A program made the position numbers and the translations under genes. DNA of 19,036 nucleotides, taken from positions 1 through 19,036 of the forward strand of contig QMWW01000004.1 in the NCBI GenBank assembly GCA_003661825.1, in the 5' to 3' direction. Below the pieces are notes generated by a model that made no database searches, was not told the origin of the DNA, and worked only from the letters and a program-made list of their open reading frames with translations. The first letter of the stretch is position 1. Every line of letters begins with the position of its first letter. Positions 6,720-13,659 of this stretch are shown piece after piece. The DNA is from Thermoprotei archaeon (GTDB lineage Archaea > Thermoproteota > Thermoprotei_A > Sulfolobales > Desulfurococcaceae).

Positions 6720-7358
6720 ATGGTTGGCGAATTGTTTAGTAAAAGAGATGAAACTATTGGTGAGAAAATTAGATCGTGGTTTAGGAACGATAAAGAGCCC
6801 ATTGATAAGAAGGCAATACTCGCGCACTACAGGATAAAGACTGCGATTGGGAGACTAAGTAGCTATCTAGATAAACTAGAGCAAAGGGATCGCGAGTTAT
6901 TCCACGTAATAGTAGAATCACTTATGAAAAAAGACGAGAAACGTGCAAAGATGTATGCTAAAGAAGTATCAGAAATCAGAAAGATCTCGCGCCAGCTGAT
7001 CACAGCTAAATACGCTCTTGAGCAAGTAGCACTGAAGCTAGAAACATTCCTAGTATTCGGCGGAGCTATGAAAGAGCTCGTACCAGTTATTGGAGTTATG
7101 AAAGAAGCTACAGCTATAATTAAGTCGGTAGCCCCGGATGTATGGATAGATCTACAGTATGCTATACGCGAGCTGGAAGCTACGATGAGTGCTGGTATAG
7201 CGGATATATCGGCTGAGATTGATGTAGGACTGGACAGCGAAGCTAGAAGAATACTGGAAGAAGCTAGAATAGCGGCTGAACAAAGCCTTAAGGAGAAGTA
7301 TGCTGAGCTACCCAGAATAGTTAGTGAAGAAGCAGCTAAAACCGAAGAAGCAGCCTAG
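6720..7358 (+). CDS. CdvB-family (ESCRT-III/Snf7) protein
   Basis: Crenarchaeal ESCRT-III homologue; these polymerise at the division site and drive membrane scission, remodelled by the AAA ATPase CdvC/Vps4. The 212-residue protein is almost wholly helical: a basic first helix (KKAILAHYRIKTAIGRLSSYLDKLEQRD, here only partly quoted in meaning, about 30-57), the helical hairpin partner with ...AKMYAKEVSEIRKISRQL (about 75-93), an amphipathic stretch with ETFLVFGG, and a C-terminal acidic helix (AAKTEEAA at the end). It lacks the C-terminal winged helix of full CdvB and matches the length of the shorter CdvB1/B2-type paralogues. CdvA and CdvC are not in the window, so it is a stand-alone paralogue. 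ATG 6720 follows GGTG with eight bases between; a TATA-like CTTTTTAAC lies near 6664-6672. Confidence 0.85.
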   Translation: MVGELFSKRDETIGEKIRSWFRNDKEPIDKKAILAHYRIKTAIGRLSSYLDKLEQRDRELFHVIVESLMKKDEKRAKMYAKEVSEIRKISRQLITAKYALEQVALKLETFLVFGGAMKELVPVIGVMKEATAIIKSVAPDVWIDLQYAIRELEATMSAGIADISAEIDVGLDSEARRILEEARIAAEQSLKEKYAELPRIVSEEAAKTEEAA

Positions 7359-7396
7359 AGTAGAGTATTAGTAACGGAATTAACGTGGTTAGGCTA

Positions 7397-7418
7397 ATTT
7401 AAAAATACATATTTTTCC
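7397..7418. terminator. AT-rich block between convergent genes, likely terminator on both strands
   Basis: A near-palindrome, A-run then T-run (AAAAATACATATTTTT), gives a run of T on each strand behind the cdvB-like gene and the 7458-7991 gene. Archaeal termination commonly uses such T-rich tracts. Confidence 0.5.
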
Positions 7419-7457
7419 AAAATACTTACTGTTATACCTTAAAGACTTGGTACTATA

Positions 7458-7991
7458 TTATTTGGGAGAAACGCCTAGTCTAGCTTCAACTAAGGGTTCC
7501 AGATAGCGTTCTACTATATTGTTTAGAGGTTTTAAGACGTATTTTAGCTCGTTGTAGTTTGTAATATAGTCTTCTAGACTACCTATCAGTAATTTAGTCT
7601 TTATACTGTAGAGTGATACTTCCATGGAGTTCAAGCCTAGATAGGCAGTTAGATATCTAGTCTTTAACCCTATTCTCTCTCCTCCTTTACTGTAAGACAT
7701 CATTATGTGGAAAGGCTTACCTCTAACGACGACAAATTCATTGCTGTAGACTACTACGTAGAAGTAACTACCTAGAGATAGAGCTATATCGCTACCAGCT
7801 TCTCCAGGGATCCGCGTAGATATAGCTTTTAGTACTCTGCCCATACCTTCGTATAGATCTCTAGTACGAGAGGCTAGGGATAAGATCTCGGTTCGAGCTT
7901 CGGTGGATCTAGATAGCACATTATTCTCTATCTTAGTAGCGCCTTGATAGGCCACGTTAGCGGCTTCTAATATTAAGTCCTTTGCCTTCAC
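7458..7991 (-). CDS. Protein of unknown function
   Basis: 177 residues, no signal peptide or clear membrane span. An N-terminal helical third (about 1-60, rich in Ala, Glu, Arg) is followed by a beta-rich part (SYFYVVVYSNEFVVVRGKPF at about 75-94, then LKTRYLTAYLGLNSMEVSLYSIK), and a helical C-terminus. I do not recognise the family. GTG 7991 is supported by GGTG seven bases upstream (7999-8002). It is the last gene of a leftward cluster after the HypE-like gene (58 bases between), and ends facing the cdvB-like gene. Confidence 0.75.
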   Translation of the reverse strand: MKAKDLILEAANVAYQGATKIENNVLSRSTEARTEILSLASRTRDLYEGMGRVLKAISTRIPGEAGSDIALSLGSYFYVVVYSNEFVVVRGKPFHIMMSYSKGGERIGLKTRYLTAYLGLNSMEVSLYSIKTKLLIGSLEDYITNYNELKYVLKPLNNIVERYLEPLVEARLGVSPK

Positions 7992-7996
7992 TTGAA

Positions 7997-8035
7997 ACCA
8001 CCGGCTTATACCACTTTGACCTATAGGTGGTCAAA
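7997..8035 (-). promoter_or_regulatory. Mutually exclusive hairpins over the ribosome site of the 7458-7991 gene
   Basis: TTTGACC (8015-8021) pairs with GGTCAAA (8029-8035). Alternatively ACCACC (7997-8002) pairs with GGTGGT (8026-8031), which shares bases with the first hairpin. In leftward RNA the second pairing would hide the GGTG ribosome site. This looks like an on/off arrangement, but it is short and unproven. Confidence 0.3.
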
Positions 8036-8049
8036 ACTACCTTAATGAG

Positions 8050-9042
8050 TCACCACAGCTTATAAATTTCATCTATAATATCTTTATCAACTACCTCTGT
8101 TACCCTGCTTCCACGCTTAATAACTACTCGACCAGGTACTCCGTGCTTTACAGTTCCACAGATGCTGTAACTATACTTTTCTCTCTCAGCTATATCTACA
8201 AAGTCTTTAATCCTGCTAGCTGGTATAGTTGCAATCAGCGCTCCACTGCTTAACAACCTTAGAGGATCTAGACCTAGCGCACCAGCTATAGTCTCCACAG
8301 CTGGGTCTACCTCTATACAGTCTAGATCAACCTCTATCTCAGTGTTACTTGCTAGTGCTATCTCTCTAAGCCCCTGTAATATACCTCCCTCCGTAGGATC
8401 GTGCATAGAGCTGACATACCTGCTTATACTCAGTGCCTTATCTACTACACTTATCTCGTTAATATAGGATCTAGCTTTTTCGATCAAGTCTTTGTCGATC
8501 CCTTTACTTAAGAGCAAGTCTTCAAAATCCAATGCAATAACGCTTACTCCTTCGCCTCCAACCCTGCCCATAATAGCTATGCTGTCTCCCGGACGGGCAT
8601 TTCTGGTTAAAACTACCCTGCTAGTTGTATATCCTATAGCAGTAGTCGATATTATAGGGCGGGGGATTTCTGGAGAAACCTCGGTATGTCCACCTACCGC
8701 TACTCCACCTAACTCTTTTAATGCCATAGCTATATCGCTGAATATGGTTTCTGCGAGGTTATAATCAGCATTTTCTGGTAGAAGAACCACTGGCAGGAAC
8801 CATTTTGGCTTTACGCCTCTAACAGCTACATCGTTTGCCGCTATGTGTATAGAAAGCCAGCCTATTTTACGTGAAGCAGCAGTTATTGGATTACTATGTA
8901 CTACTAGAAAACCGTCTCTAACCCTTATTATTGCTGAGTCCTCACCCACGGAGGGCCCTACTATTAAGTCTATGTCATCGGTAGGCAAAATACTCAGTAG
9001 CTTTGCTAGCATATTCCATGGAGGTTTTCCAGTTTTCATCAT
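8050..9042 (-). CDS. HypE/PurM-like (AIR synthase-related) protein
   Basis: 330 residues of the PurM/HypE/ThiL/SelD ATP-binding superfamily. N-terminal domain: VGPSVGEDSAII (about 28-39), the NDVAVRGVKPKWFLPVVLLP block (about 69-88), and GGVAVGGHTEVSPEIPRP (about 111-128). C-terminal domain: RPGDSIAIMGRVGGEG and HDPTEGG (about 214-220). This order fits HypE, the hydrogenase cyanide-ligand protein. However, HypE ends with a modified Cys and this protein ends IYKLW, so it cannot do the carbamoyl/cyano transfer in the usual way; a different ATP-dependent function is likely. ATG 9042 overlaps the stop of the zinc-protein gene (ATGA), indicating translational coupling. No hydrogenase genes are seen nearby. 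Confidence 0.75.
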   Translation of the reverse strand: MMKTGKPPWNMLAKLLSILPTDDIDLIVGPSVGEDSAIIRVRDGFLVVHSNPITAASRKIGWLSIHIAANDVAVRGVKPKWFLPVVLLPENADYNLAETIFSDIAMALKELGGVAVGGHTEVSPEIPRPIISTTAIGYTTSRVVLTRNARPGDSIAIMGRVGGEGVSVIALDFEDLLLSKGIDKDLIEKARSYINEISVVDKALSISRYVSSMHDPTEGGILQGLREIALASNTEIEVDLDCIEVDPAVETIAGALGLDPLRLLSSGALIATIPASRIKDFVDIAEREKYSYSICGTVKHGVPGRVVIKRGSRVTEVVDKDIIDEIYKLW

Positions 9043-9302
9043 ACTTCATACCCCAGCTTACTAATACAGTGCCTACATATGTATGACACGGGTGATACCT
9101 TTACTAGGCAGTCCTCACACCCCATTCTTCCACATATAGAGCAATAGCCTATTGACAAGTATTTATTACATATCTGGCATAAAGCGTCTTGGCAAGCACT
9201 GCATACCCGTTTTTCCCTAACATAATCGTCTCCGCATACCATTCTTCTACAAACTCTACACTCTAATACAGCTGGTTTCTCCTCGCATATACTGCAACGC
9301 AT
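9039..9302 (-). CDS. Small tandem cross-brace zinc-binding protein
   Basis: 87 residues with 15 Cys arranged as two copies of the same eight-ligand pattern. Copy 1: C3, C6, C15, C18, C23, D26, C34, C37. Copy 2: C42, C45, C54, C57, C62, C65, C76, C79. Spacings C-x2-C-x8-C-x2-C-x4-C-x2-(D/C) are identical, with x7 versus x10 before the last C-x2-C. This resembles B-box/RING-like folds binding two zinc ions each; one ligand in copy 1 would be Asp. ATG 9302 (MRCSIC) is preferred to the upstream ATG 9359, because the extra residues carry no domain and would overlap the divergent gene. Its stop overlaps the start of the HypE-like gene, so the two are coupled. Function unknown, perhaps a protein-interaction or metal-handling partner. 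Confidence 0.75.
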   Translation of the reverse strand: MRCSICEEKPAVLECRVCRRMVCGDDYVREKRVCSACQDALCQICNKYLSIGYCSICGRMGCEDCLVKVSPVSYICRHCISKLGYEV

Positions 9303-9351
9303 ATATATGCTACCCCTAAAGTTAGGTATAGTGATGCTTAGGTGCTCTACT

Positions 9352-9570
9352 ATGCTCATAAGGATAAAAGTAGTTAAATGCCTTGATGCAGTAGTGGAAA
9401 ATGGGGATCTAGAAGAAATTATAGAGAACTATAAGCCCCTCATAAGTTTCTGTCCTCCACACCTACAGGTATACATACATGAACTAGTACGTGATAGTCG
9501 GTCTCTTCGCGATAAAAGGCTGATAACTAAAACAAGTGTTAAGGAGCTTCTACACCATAGTATGTGGTGA
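9352..9570 (+). CDS. Small protein of unknown function
   Basis: 72 residues if started at ATG 9352, which has GGTG seven bases upstream and a TATA-like ATATATA at about 9301-9307 at a suitable distance. In-frame ATGs at 9307 and 9334 are earlier alternatives. Codon use (CTA, ATA, AGG) resembles neighbouring genes. The sequence is helical and charged (LDAVVENGDLEEIIENY) with no recognised motif. It is divergent from the zinc-protein gene and its last 32 bases overlap the 3' end of the TatD-like gene on the other strand. It fills what would otherwise be an empty gap. Moderately likely to be real. Confidence 0.5.
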   Translation: MLIRIKVVKCLDAVVENGDLEEIIENYKPLISFCPPHLQVYIHELVRDSRSLRDKRLITKTSVKELLHHSMW

Positions 9571-10390
9571 CCCTATCAACCATTGTACGGTATACTTCCT
9601 CCTCGCTTACTGCTCCGCTTTCTACGAGCTCATTGATCGTGAACGCTATATCCCACGGATAAGAGGCTACACCTGGCCTTCTGGGGTCGTCTATGTAATC
9701 TGATTCTACCATAAGCTTATCGTGCTTCTTGCCCAATGTTATCCGTATAAGGTTTTTCTTAGCCACAACGGTATGCCAGAGTCCATACTTACTACTCCAG
9801 TAGCTAGTTTCACTACTAGCATGGTGTAGTAGTATAAGCTTAGTGTTTAAACCTGTCAAACGACTTATAGTTTTCACTGATTCTACTGTAACTCTTCCTC
9901 CCTGTTCTAAGTGTAGGTGAATGGGGAGATCATAGTCTTTTGCTACTTCAAGGGCTTTTATCATTATCAGCTCTGAAAGAACTAATCGTGGCGTAGCCGT
10001 ACTATAGTGCTGTCTACCAACTTCGCCTATACCATCTACTAGTCCCTCCTTGTGCAGTTTTACTATTAGTTTAAATACGTTATCTGCTAGCTCTAGTACC
10101 TCCTCTGGCTTAAGTCCTCTACGGATATACTCGTCTACTTCTGCCGGGTGAAAACCAGCTAACAACTTAACCTTTACGCCTGTTTCAGCTACTTTCTTCT
10201 TCTCACTAGCCATGACTTCTAATGTTTTTTCGTAAGCCTCTATTGCATGCTTTGTGAACCCATAGTAGTATGGAGGTAGAGATACTAAGGCTATGAACCA
10301 GCCTCCTACGTTTTTAAACTTTTTTGCAATAGTTCTGGCTCCAAGGCCGCGAACAGGGTTAGAATGGCAATGTGCATCAGCATAGAGCAA
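9539..10390 (-). CDS. TatD-like metal-dependent hydrolase
   Basis: 283-residue TIM-barrel amidohydrolase-superfamily protein of the TatD-related type, whose members are metal-dependent nucleases or hydrolases. Likely metal ligands: H7-x-H9 in DAHCHSNP, E123 in GEVGR, H158/H160 in IHLHLE, H189/H190 in LLHH, and D231 in ESDYIDD. The archaeal subgroup is often annotated as a TatD-related DNase, but the substrate is not known. TTG 10390 is the only in-frame start before DAHCH; GGTG lies seven bases upstream, inside the leader that contains a C/D box sRNA candidate. Its last bases overlap the 3' end of the small 9352-9570 gene. Confidence 0.85.
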   Translation of the reverse strand: MLYADAHCHSNPVRGLGARTIAKKFKNVGGWFIALVSLPPYYYGFTKHAIEAYEKTLEVMASEKKKVAETGVKVKLLAGFHPAEVDEYIRRGLKPEEVLELADNVFKLIVKLHKEGLVDGIGEVGRQHYSTATPRLVLSELIMIKALEVAKDYDLPIHLHLEQGGRVTVESVKTISRLTGLNTKLILLHHASSETSYWSSKYGLWHTVVAKKNLIRITLGKKHDKLMVESDYIDDPRRPGVASYPWDIAFTINELVESGAVSEEEVYRTMVDRVTTYYGVEAP

Positions 10391-10395
10391 TATGT

Positions 10396-10487
10396 TTCAC
10401 CTAGTTCAGCTGCTCGGGAGGACGCTATCACCAAGCTAAGTCTAGAGACGCAGTGGTCAATGAGTAGGGGCTTCATCATCTAGTTCA
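10396..10487 (-). ncRNA. C/D box sRNA candidate in the tatD-like leader
   Basis: Reading leftward: exact C box ATGATGA (10479-10473), 12-base guide, D'-like TTGA (10460-10457), a long 25-base gap, C'-like GTGATAG (10431-10425), 15-base guide, exact D box CTGA (10409-10406). CTAG before C (10483-10480) pairs with CTAG after D (10404-10401) with one bulged base. The gap and weak C' are atypical. Guides are antisense to TGAGTAGGGGCT and CTGCTCGGGAGGACG; I did not recognise their targets. A TATA-like element at about 10510-10525 would start RNA near 10490, just before the C box. The 3' end abuts the AGGTGA ribosome site of the hydrolase gene, so both may come from one transcript. CTAGTTCA occurs at both ends (10401-10408, 10480-10487). 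Confidence 0.5.
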
Positions 10488-10509
10488 CAATATTAGGTAT
10501 AGGCATTGA

Positions 10510-10525
10510 TAAGCTTTAATTAAGC
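10510..10525. promoter_or_regulatory. Bidirectional TATA element between divergent units
   Basis: A near-palindrome around AGCTTTAATTAAGCT. Leftward it would start RNA near 10490 (sRNA/tatD-like); rightward near 10541, about 20 bases before TTG 10562. The regulator-like product of the right-hand gene might act here, which is inference. Confidence 0.45.
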
Positions 10526-10561
10526 TACTATTGCAAAGAGTGTATAATGGGGTAGAGGCTT

Positions 10562-11245
10562 TTGGATAAGAAGCGTAAGAAGATAGTGCTGGAGCTCGAT
10601 GAGAATAGTTATAGAGAACTAGTTACAAGGGCTGAACGTGAAGGCTTCTCTCTAATTTCAGACTTCATAATTGCTCTTATAAAGAGCTATATCGAGAAAA
10701 AACATCCTGTACTTGCTTTACCTGAACTTAGATCTCGCGTTAAACGCATAGTAGAAGACGAAATGAATAAATATATGGAAGCTCTTAGCTCGCTCAAAAA
10801 CCAGTTAGCTGGACTATATGAAAGAGTAGAACGACTTGAATTAGCATTTAATGACCTTGCAAAGAAACTAGAGGAAAAGCCAGCAGCAAGACCACAAACT
10901 GCAGTCAAAAAGACTGGTATGGAGAGGCTCCGCGAAGAGAAGGTTGTGTTTGAGAGCGCTCTTCCTCAAAGACTAAGACGTGATAGATTCTTTAACTACT
11001 TAAAGCGTGAGGGCGCGGTAGTAGTACATCTAAATAGGGAAAGAATAGCTGTTGATCCAGAGTACTGGAAAACATTTAGTCGCCTTCTCTTCGAGGAGCT
11101 TCATACTGATGATGAAGAAGAGATAAAGAGAGTTCTTGGCGCTAAAGGATTTGAGCTTTTTAGAAAATTACGGGAGGAATCAGCCATATACTATGACCCA
11201 AATAAGAAGAGATGGTTTTTAACTAGTAAGGATTATTTTAAATAG
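10562..11245 (+). CDS. Ribbon-helix-helix-like DNA-binding protein with coiled coil and C-terminal domain
   Basis: 227 residues. The N-terminus (about 6-46: KKIVLELDENSYRELVTRA..., then SDFIIALIKSYIE) fits a CopG/Arc-type ribbon-helix-helix domain: a strand, then two helices. A coiled coil follows (about 60-105, MEALSSLKNQLAGLYERVERL), then a Pro/Ala linker (about 106-116). The C-terminal half is a mixed domain (FFNYLKREGAVVVHLNRERIAVD and a final YYDPNKKRWFLTS hairpin) resembling a winged-helix layout. Likely a dimeric or tetrameric transcription regulator or chromosome-associated protein; exact family not recognised. TTG 10562 follows GGGGT with eight bases between. It heads a rightward run with the beta-CASP and glycosyltransferase genes, which probably have a separate promoter. 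Confidence 0.7.
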   Translation: MDKKRKKIVLELDENSYRELVTRAEREGFSLISDFIIALIKSYIEKKHPVLALPELRSRVKRIVEDEMNKYMEALSSLKNQLAGLYERVERLELAFNDLAKKLEEKPAARPQTAVKKTGMERLREEKVVFESALPQRLRRDRFFNYLKREGAVVVHLNRERIAVDPEYWKTFSRLLFEELHTDDEEEIKRVLGAKGFELFRKLREESAIYYDPNKKRWFLTSKDYFK

Positions 11246-11325
11246 AGTAGCTATAGCATTAGTATCTCAGAAGAATAATATACTAGCATTAATGTACAAC
11301 AGTACAGCAATTGTGGTGTAGTTTT

Positions 11326-12387
11326 TTGAAAAGTCTTGATCAAATCTTAGGATATGTTGACATAGATGCCGTAACTAAGGCGATAATGCTTGGACGTAGC
11401 ATCACCGTTGACGGCTTTGCACGAAGACCTATTAGAGTGCTTACACATGCTCATTCAGATCATTTAGTTGGGCTTAAAGATAGCATTATTTACTCAAATC
11501 ACATAATAGCTACTCCTGCTACTCTTGAGCTCGTAGTAGAGCTTGAATATGTACCTAGCAGGTACAAAGCTATCTATAAAAGAAAAGCTATAGGACTAGA
11601 TTACTACCAAACTGTAGAGTTTAATAGAGAAAAAATAATGCTTCTCCCATCAGATCATATCCTAGGATCAGCACAAGTTCTTGTAGAAGTTGACGAGTAT
11701 AGACTAGGCTACACCGGGGACTTCAAGCTAGGTGGTAAAACAGCTGTTATGAAGGATCTAGATGTACTGGTTATAGAGGCTACCTACGGCCATCCGGATA
11801 TTAGGAGAGTATTTAAGGAAGATGTAATTGATCTAGTGATAGATCTGGTCATCGAGGGCTTGAGGAAATACGGTAAAGTAGCAGTCTATGGGTACTACGG
11901 TAAACTCCAGGAGGTTATGGCTATATTGAGGGAATATGGGATATCAGAACCGTTTGTTATGAATCATAGAATGTACTCAGTGACAAAAATTGCCGAGAAA
12001 TACGGGTTAAACATAGGTTGCTACTTCAGATTAGGCACGCAGGAGGCACGGGAAGTGGTAGATAGTGGTAGGTACATAGTATTTGAACATATGGTTAAGG
12101 CTAAGAGGAGAAGACTTGACGGAACAATCCTAAATCTAGTACTAAGTGGCCACGAATACAACGAGCCTATTAGAAGAGTTGACCAATATACATGGCTAGC
12201 TTCATTTAGCGACCATGCCGACTTTGACGAATTAATGGAGTATGTTGAAAGAGCTAATCCCAAGTTTATTGTAGTTGATGCGTCCAGAGAGGGCTATCCC
12301 CACGTATTTGCACGGGAACTCCAAAGGCGTGGGTGGAAAGTAGCTGTTCTTCCACGTGAGAGGGAAATTAGGGGTAAGCATCGATGA
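11326..12387 (+). CDS. Metallo-beta-lactamase/beta-CASP-type nuclease
   Basis: Family members are zinc-dependent RNA or DNA exo/endonucleases (CPSF, Artemis/SNM1, RNase J). In the 353-residue form: HAHSDH at 41-46, a further His in SDHILGSAQ (H111), YTGDF with metal Asp132, the beta-CASP acidic residue E151 in VIEATYG, and the SDHADF motif (D296, H297) near the C-terminus. It lacks the N-terminal KH domains of aCPSF1 and is shorter, so it is nearer to SNM1/mRNA-end-factor-like proteins; RNA or DNA substrate is undecided. TTG 11326 is preferred (GGTG seven bases upstream) over TTG 11311, which lies before the ribosome site. The stop overlaps the start of the glycosyltransferase gene (ATGA), so they are coupled. 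Confidence 0.85.
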   Translation: MKSLDQILGYVDIDAVTKAIMLGRSITVDGFARRPIRVLTHAHSDHLVGLKDSIIYSNHIIATPATLELVVELEYVPSRYKAIYKRKAIGLDYYQTVEFNREKIMLLPSDHILGSAQVLVEVDEYRLGYTGDFKLGGKTAVMKDLDVLVIEATYGHPDIRRVFKEDVIDLVIDLVIEGLRKYGKVAVYGYYGKLQEVMAILREYGISEPFVMNHRMYSVTKIAEKYGLNIGCYFRLGTQEAREVVDSGRYIVFEHMVKAKRRRLDGTILNLVLSGHEYNEPIRRVDQYTWLASFSDHADFDELMEYVERANPKFIVVDASREGYPHVFARELQRRGWKVAVLPREREIRGKHR

Positions 12388-13535
12388 GCAAAAGGATAGA
12401 GGAAGAGAAAACTGTTCTAATTAGATACAACATAGTTAGTGCAAGTCTACTGGGCTTCGGGGGGTCGCTATATGTGGCACTAGAAACTATGATAGGCTTA
12501 ACTCGCTATGGTTATACAGTTTTCTTCCAAACAGGGCTTCCCAAGACGCAGACATATAAATTTTTAATGGATGCCCTTAAGTACTATGGTCTAGAGACAC
12601 ATGCAGTAAATAGCAAGCTCCTCCTAGATTCTAATGACCGATGCGTCTCAGTAAATGTATCCGGTGATGTCTTATCCGGCCCTGCTCACATTATATATTT
12701 CCACTATCCAGTTCTCAATTCCCCTACAACGTACTATCCCTTCATACACCCATTATATAAACCATTTGCTGAGCTATACCACTATGCGAATAAAGCGCTA
12801 AACAAGGTTCTCTTAAAGAATATGATCCTGCCTCTAGCTAACTCCTCGTTCACTTCAAAACTTATACAGAAAACACTTGGTATAAAACCTAGAATAGTTT
12901 ATCCGCCTGTTAAAGTAGAGGAATTTTACTCTAAGCCGGTAGTACCCTTAGAGGAGAGGGAGAAGATAGTACTGATAGTGTCTAGGATCTCTTACGAGAA
13001 GTATCCGCATAGGGTAATTCACTTAGCAAAGGCTCTTCGTGACTTGGGACTTACTGATTGGAAAGTAGTTTGGGTTGGTTCAAGCAGTAAGCTTAGTAAG
13101 AGAGTTATAGGAGAAGTATACGAGCTTTCTTCTCTGCTGGGGCTTAGAGAATACATAGAGTTTAAGCCGGATGTTTCACGAAGAGAACTTATAGACCTGT
13201 ACCGTAACTCATATGTATACGTGCATTTAACGGAAAAAGAGCATTTTGGGATCTCTATCGTAGAGGCTATGGCTGCTGGTACTCCCGTAGTAATACCGCG
13301 AAGTAGTGGTGCATGGATAGATATAGCTGGCGGCAGCAAATATCTCGCTCTACCTTATAGCAACTATTTAGAGCTTAAAAATAGGATCAAAGAGTTGGCA
13401 AGGGATAGATCTCTGTGGAAAGAGCTGAGCTTAAATGCAAGGAATAGGGCGTGGATCTTCCGTAGGGATAGATTCCATAGAGAAATAAGTAAATATGTGG
13501 ATATTGTTAGAAACATTGTTAACGGGATGAAGTAA
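12384..13535 (+). CDS. Glycosyltransferase family 4 (GT-B)
   Basis: 383 residues of the GT4 family; transfers a sugar from a nucleotide or lipid donor, probably at the cytoplasmic membrane face. N-terminal Rossmann domain has GFGGSLYVALE (about 19-29) and IIYFHYP (about 102-108). The linker YPPV (about 173-176) begins the C-terminal domain, with IVLIVSRISYEKYP, VVWVGSS, and the diagnostic E-x7-E in EKEHFGISIVEAMAAGTPVV (about 290-309, C-terminal third). The FHYP and YPPV features recall ALG11-like mannosyltransferases, so N-glycan or glycolipid assembly is plausible; the donor is not shown. The start overlaps the beta-CASP stop by four bases (ATGA) with GGGGT eight bases upstream. The pairing of a nuclease with a glycosyltransferase has no obvious functional meaning. 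Confidence 0.88.
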   Translation: MSKRIEEEKTVLIRYNIVSASLLGFGGSLYVALETMIGLTRYGYTVFFQTGLPKTQTYKFLMDALKYYGLETHAVNSKLLLDSNDRCVSVNVSGDVLSGPAHIIYFHYPVLNSPTTYYPFIHPLYKPFAELYHYANKALNKVLLKNMILPLANSSFTSKLIQKTLGIKPRIVYPPVKVEEFYSKPVVPLEEREKIVLIVSRISYEKYPHRVIHLAKALRDLGLTDWKVVWVGSSSKLSKRVIGEVYELSSLLGLREYIEFKPDVSRRELIDLYRNSYVYVHLTEKEHFGISIVEAMAAGTPVVIPRSSGAWIDIAGGSKYLALPYSNYLELKNRIKELARDRSLWKELSLNARNRAWIFRRDRFHREISKYVDIVRNIVNGMK

Positions 13536-13620
13536 AACCGTGGAACCGAATATGTAGATGTGGGTGGAAGAGCCGATACGACCGCTCAAGTTTTGAATCC
13601 AGAGAAATAGTGGAATTTTA

Positions 13621-13642
13621 TAGAGGCTATGTAGAGGCTAGG
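13621..13642. repeat. Short tandem repeat, two 11-base copies
   Basis: TAGAGGCTATG and TAGAGGCTAGG lie side by side in the 124-base convergent gap between the glycosyltransferase and pyrophosphatase genes. The gap also has a GC-richer part (about 13558-13590) without a clear RNA fold or gene. Confidence 0.35.
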
Positions 13643-13659
13643 ATATGTAAAAGATGTTC

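Noticed and set aside
9303..9359. Earlier ATG start (9359) for the zinc protein
   Set aside because: The added residues lie before the first Cys repeat, have no motif and would overlap the divergent gene's promoter and start.
13540..13620. Possible tRNA or guide RNA in the convergent gap, because of a T-loop-like TTTTGAATCC and GC-rich part
   Set aside because: No acceptor or anticodon stem can be formed and no exact C/D boxes are present on either strand.
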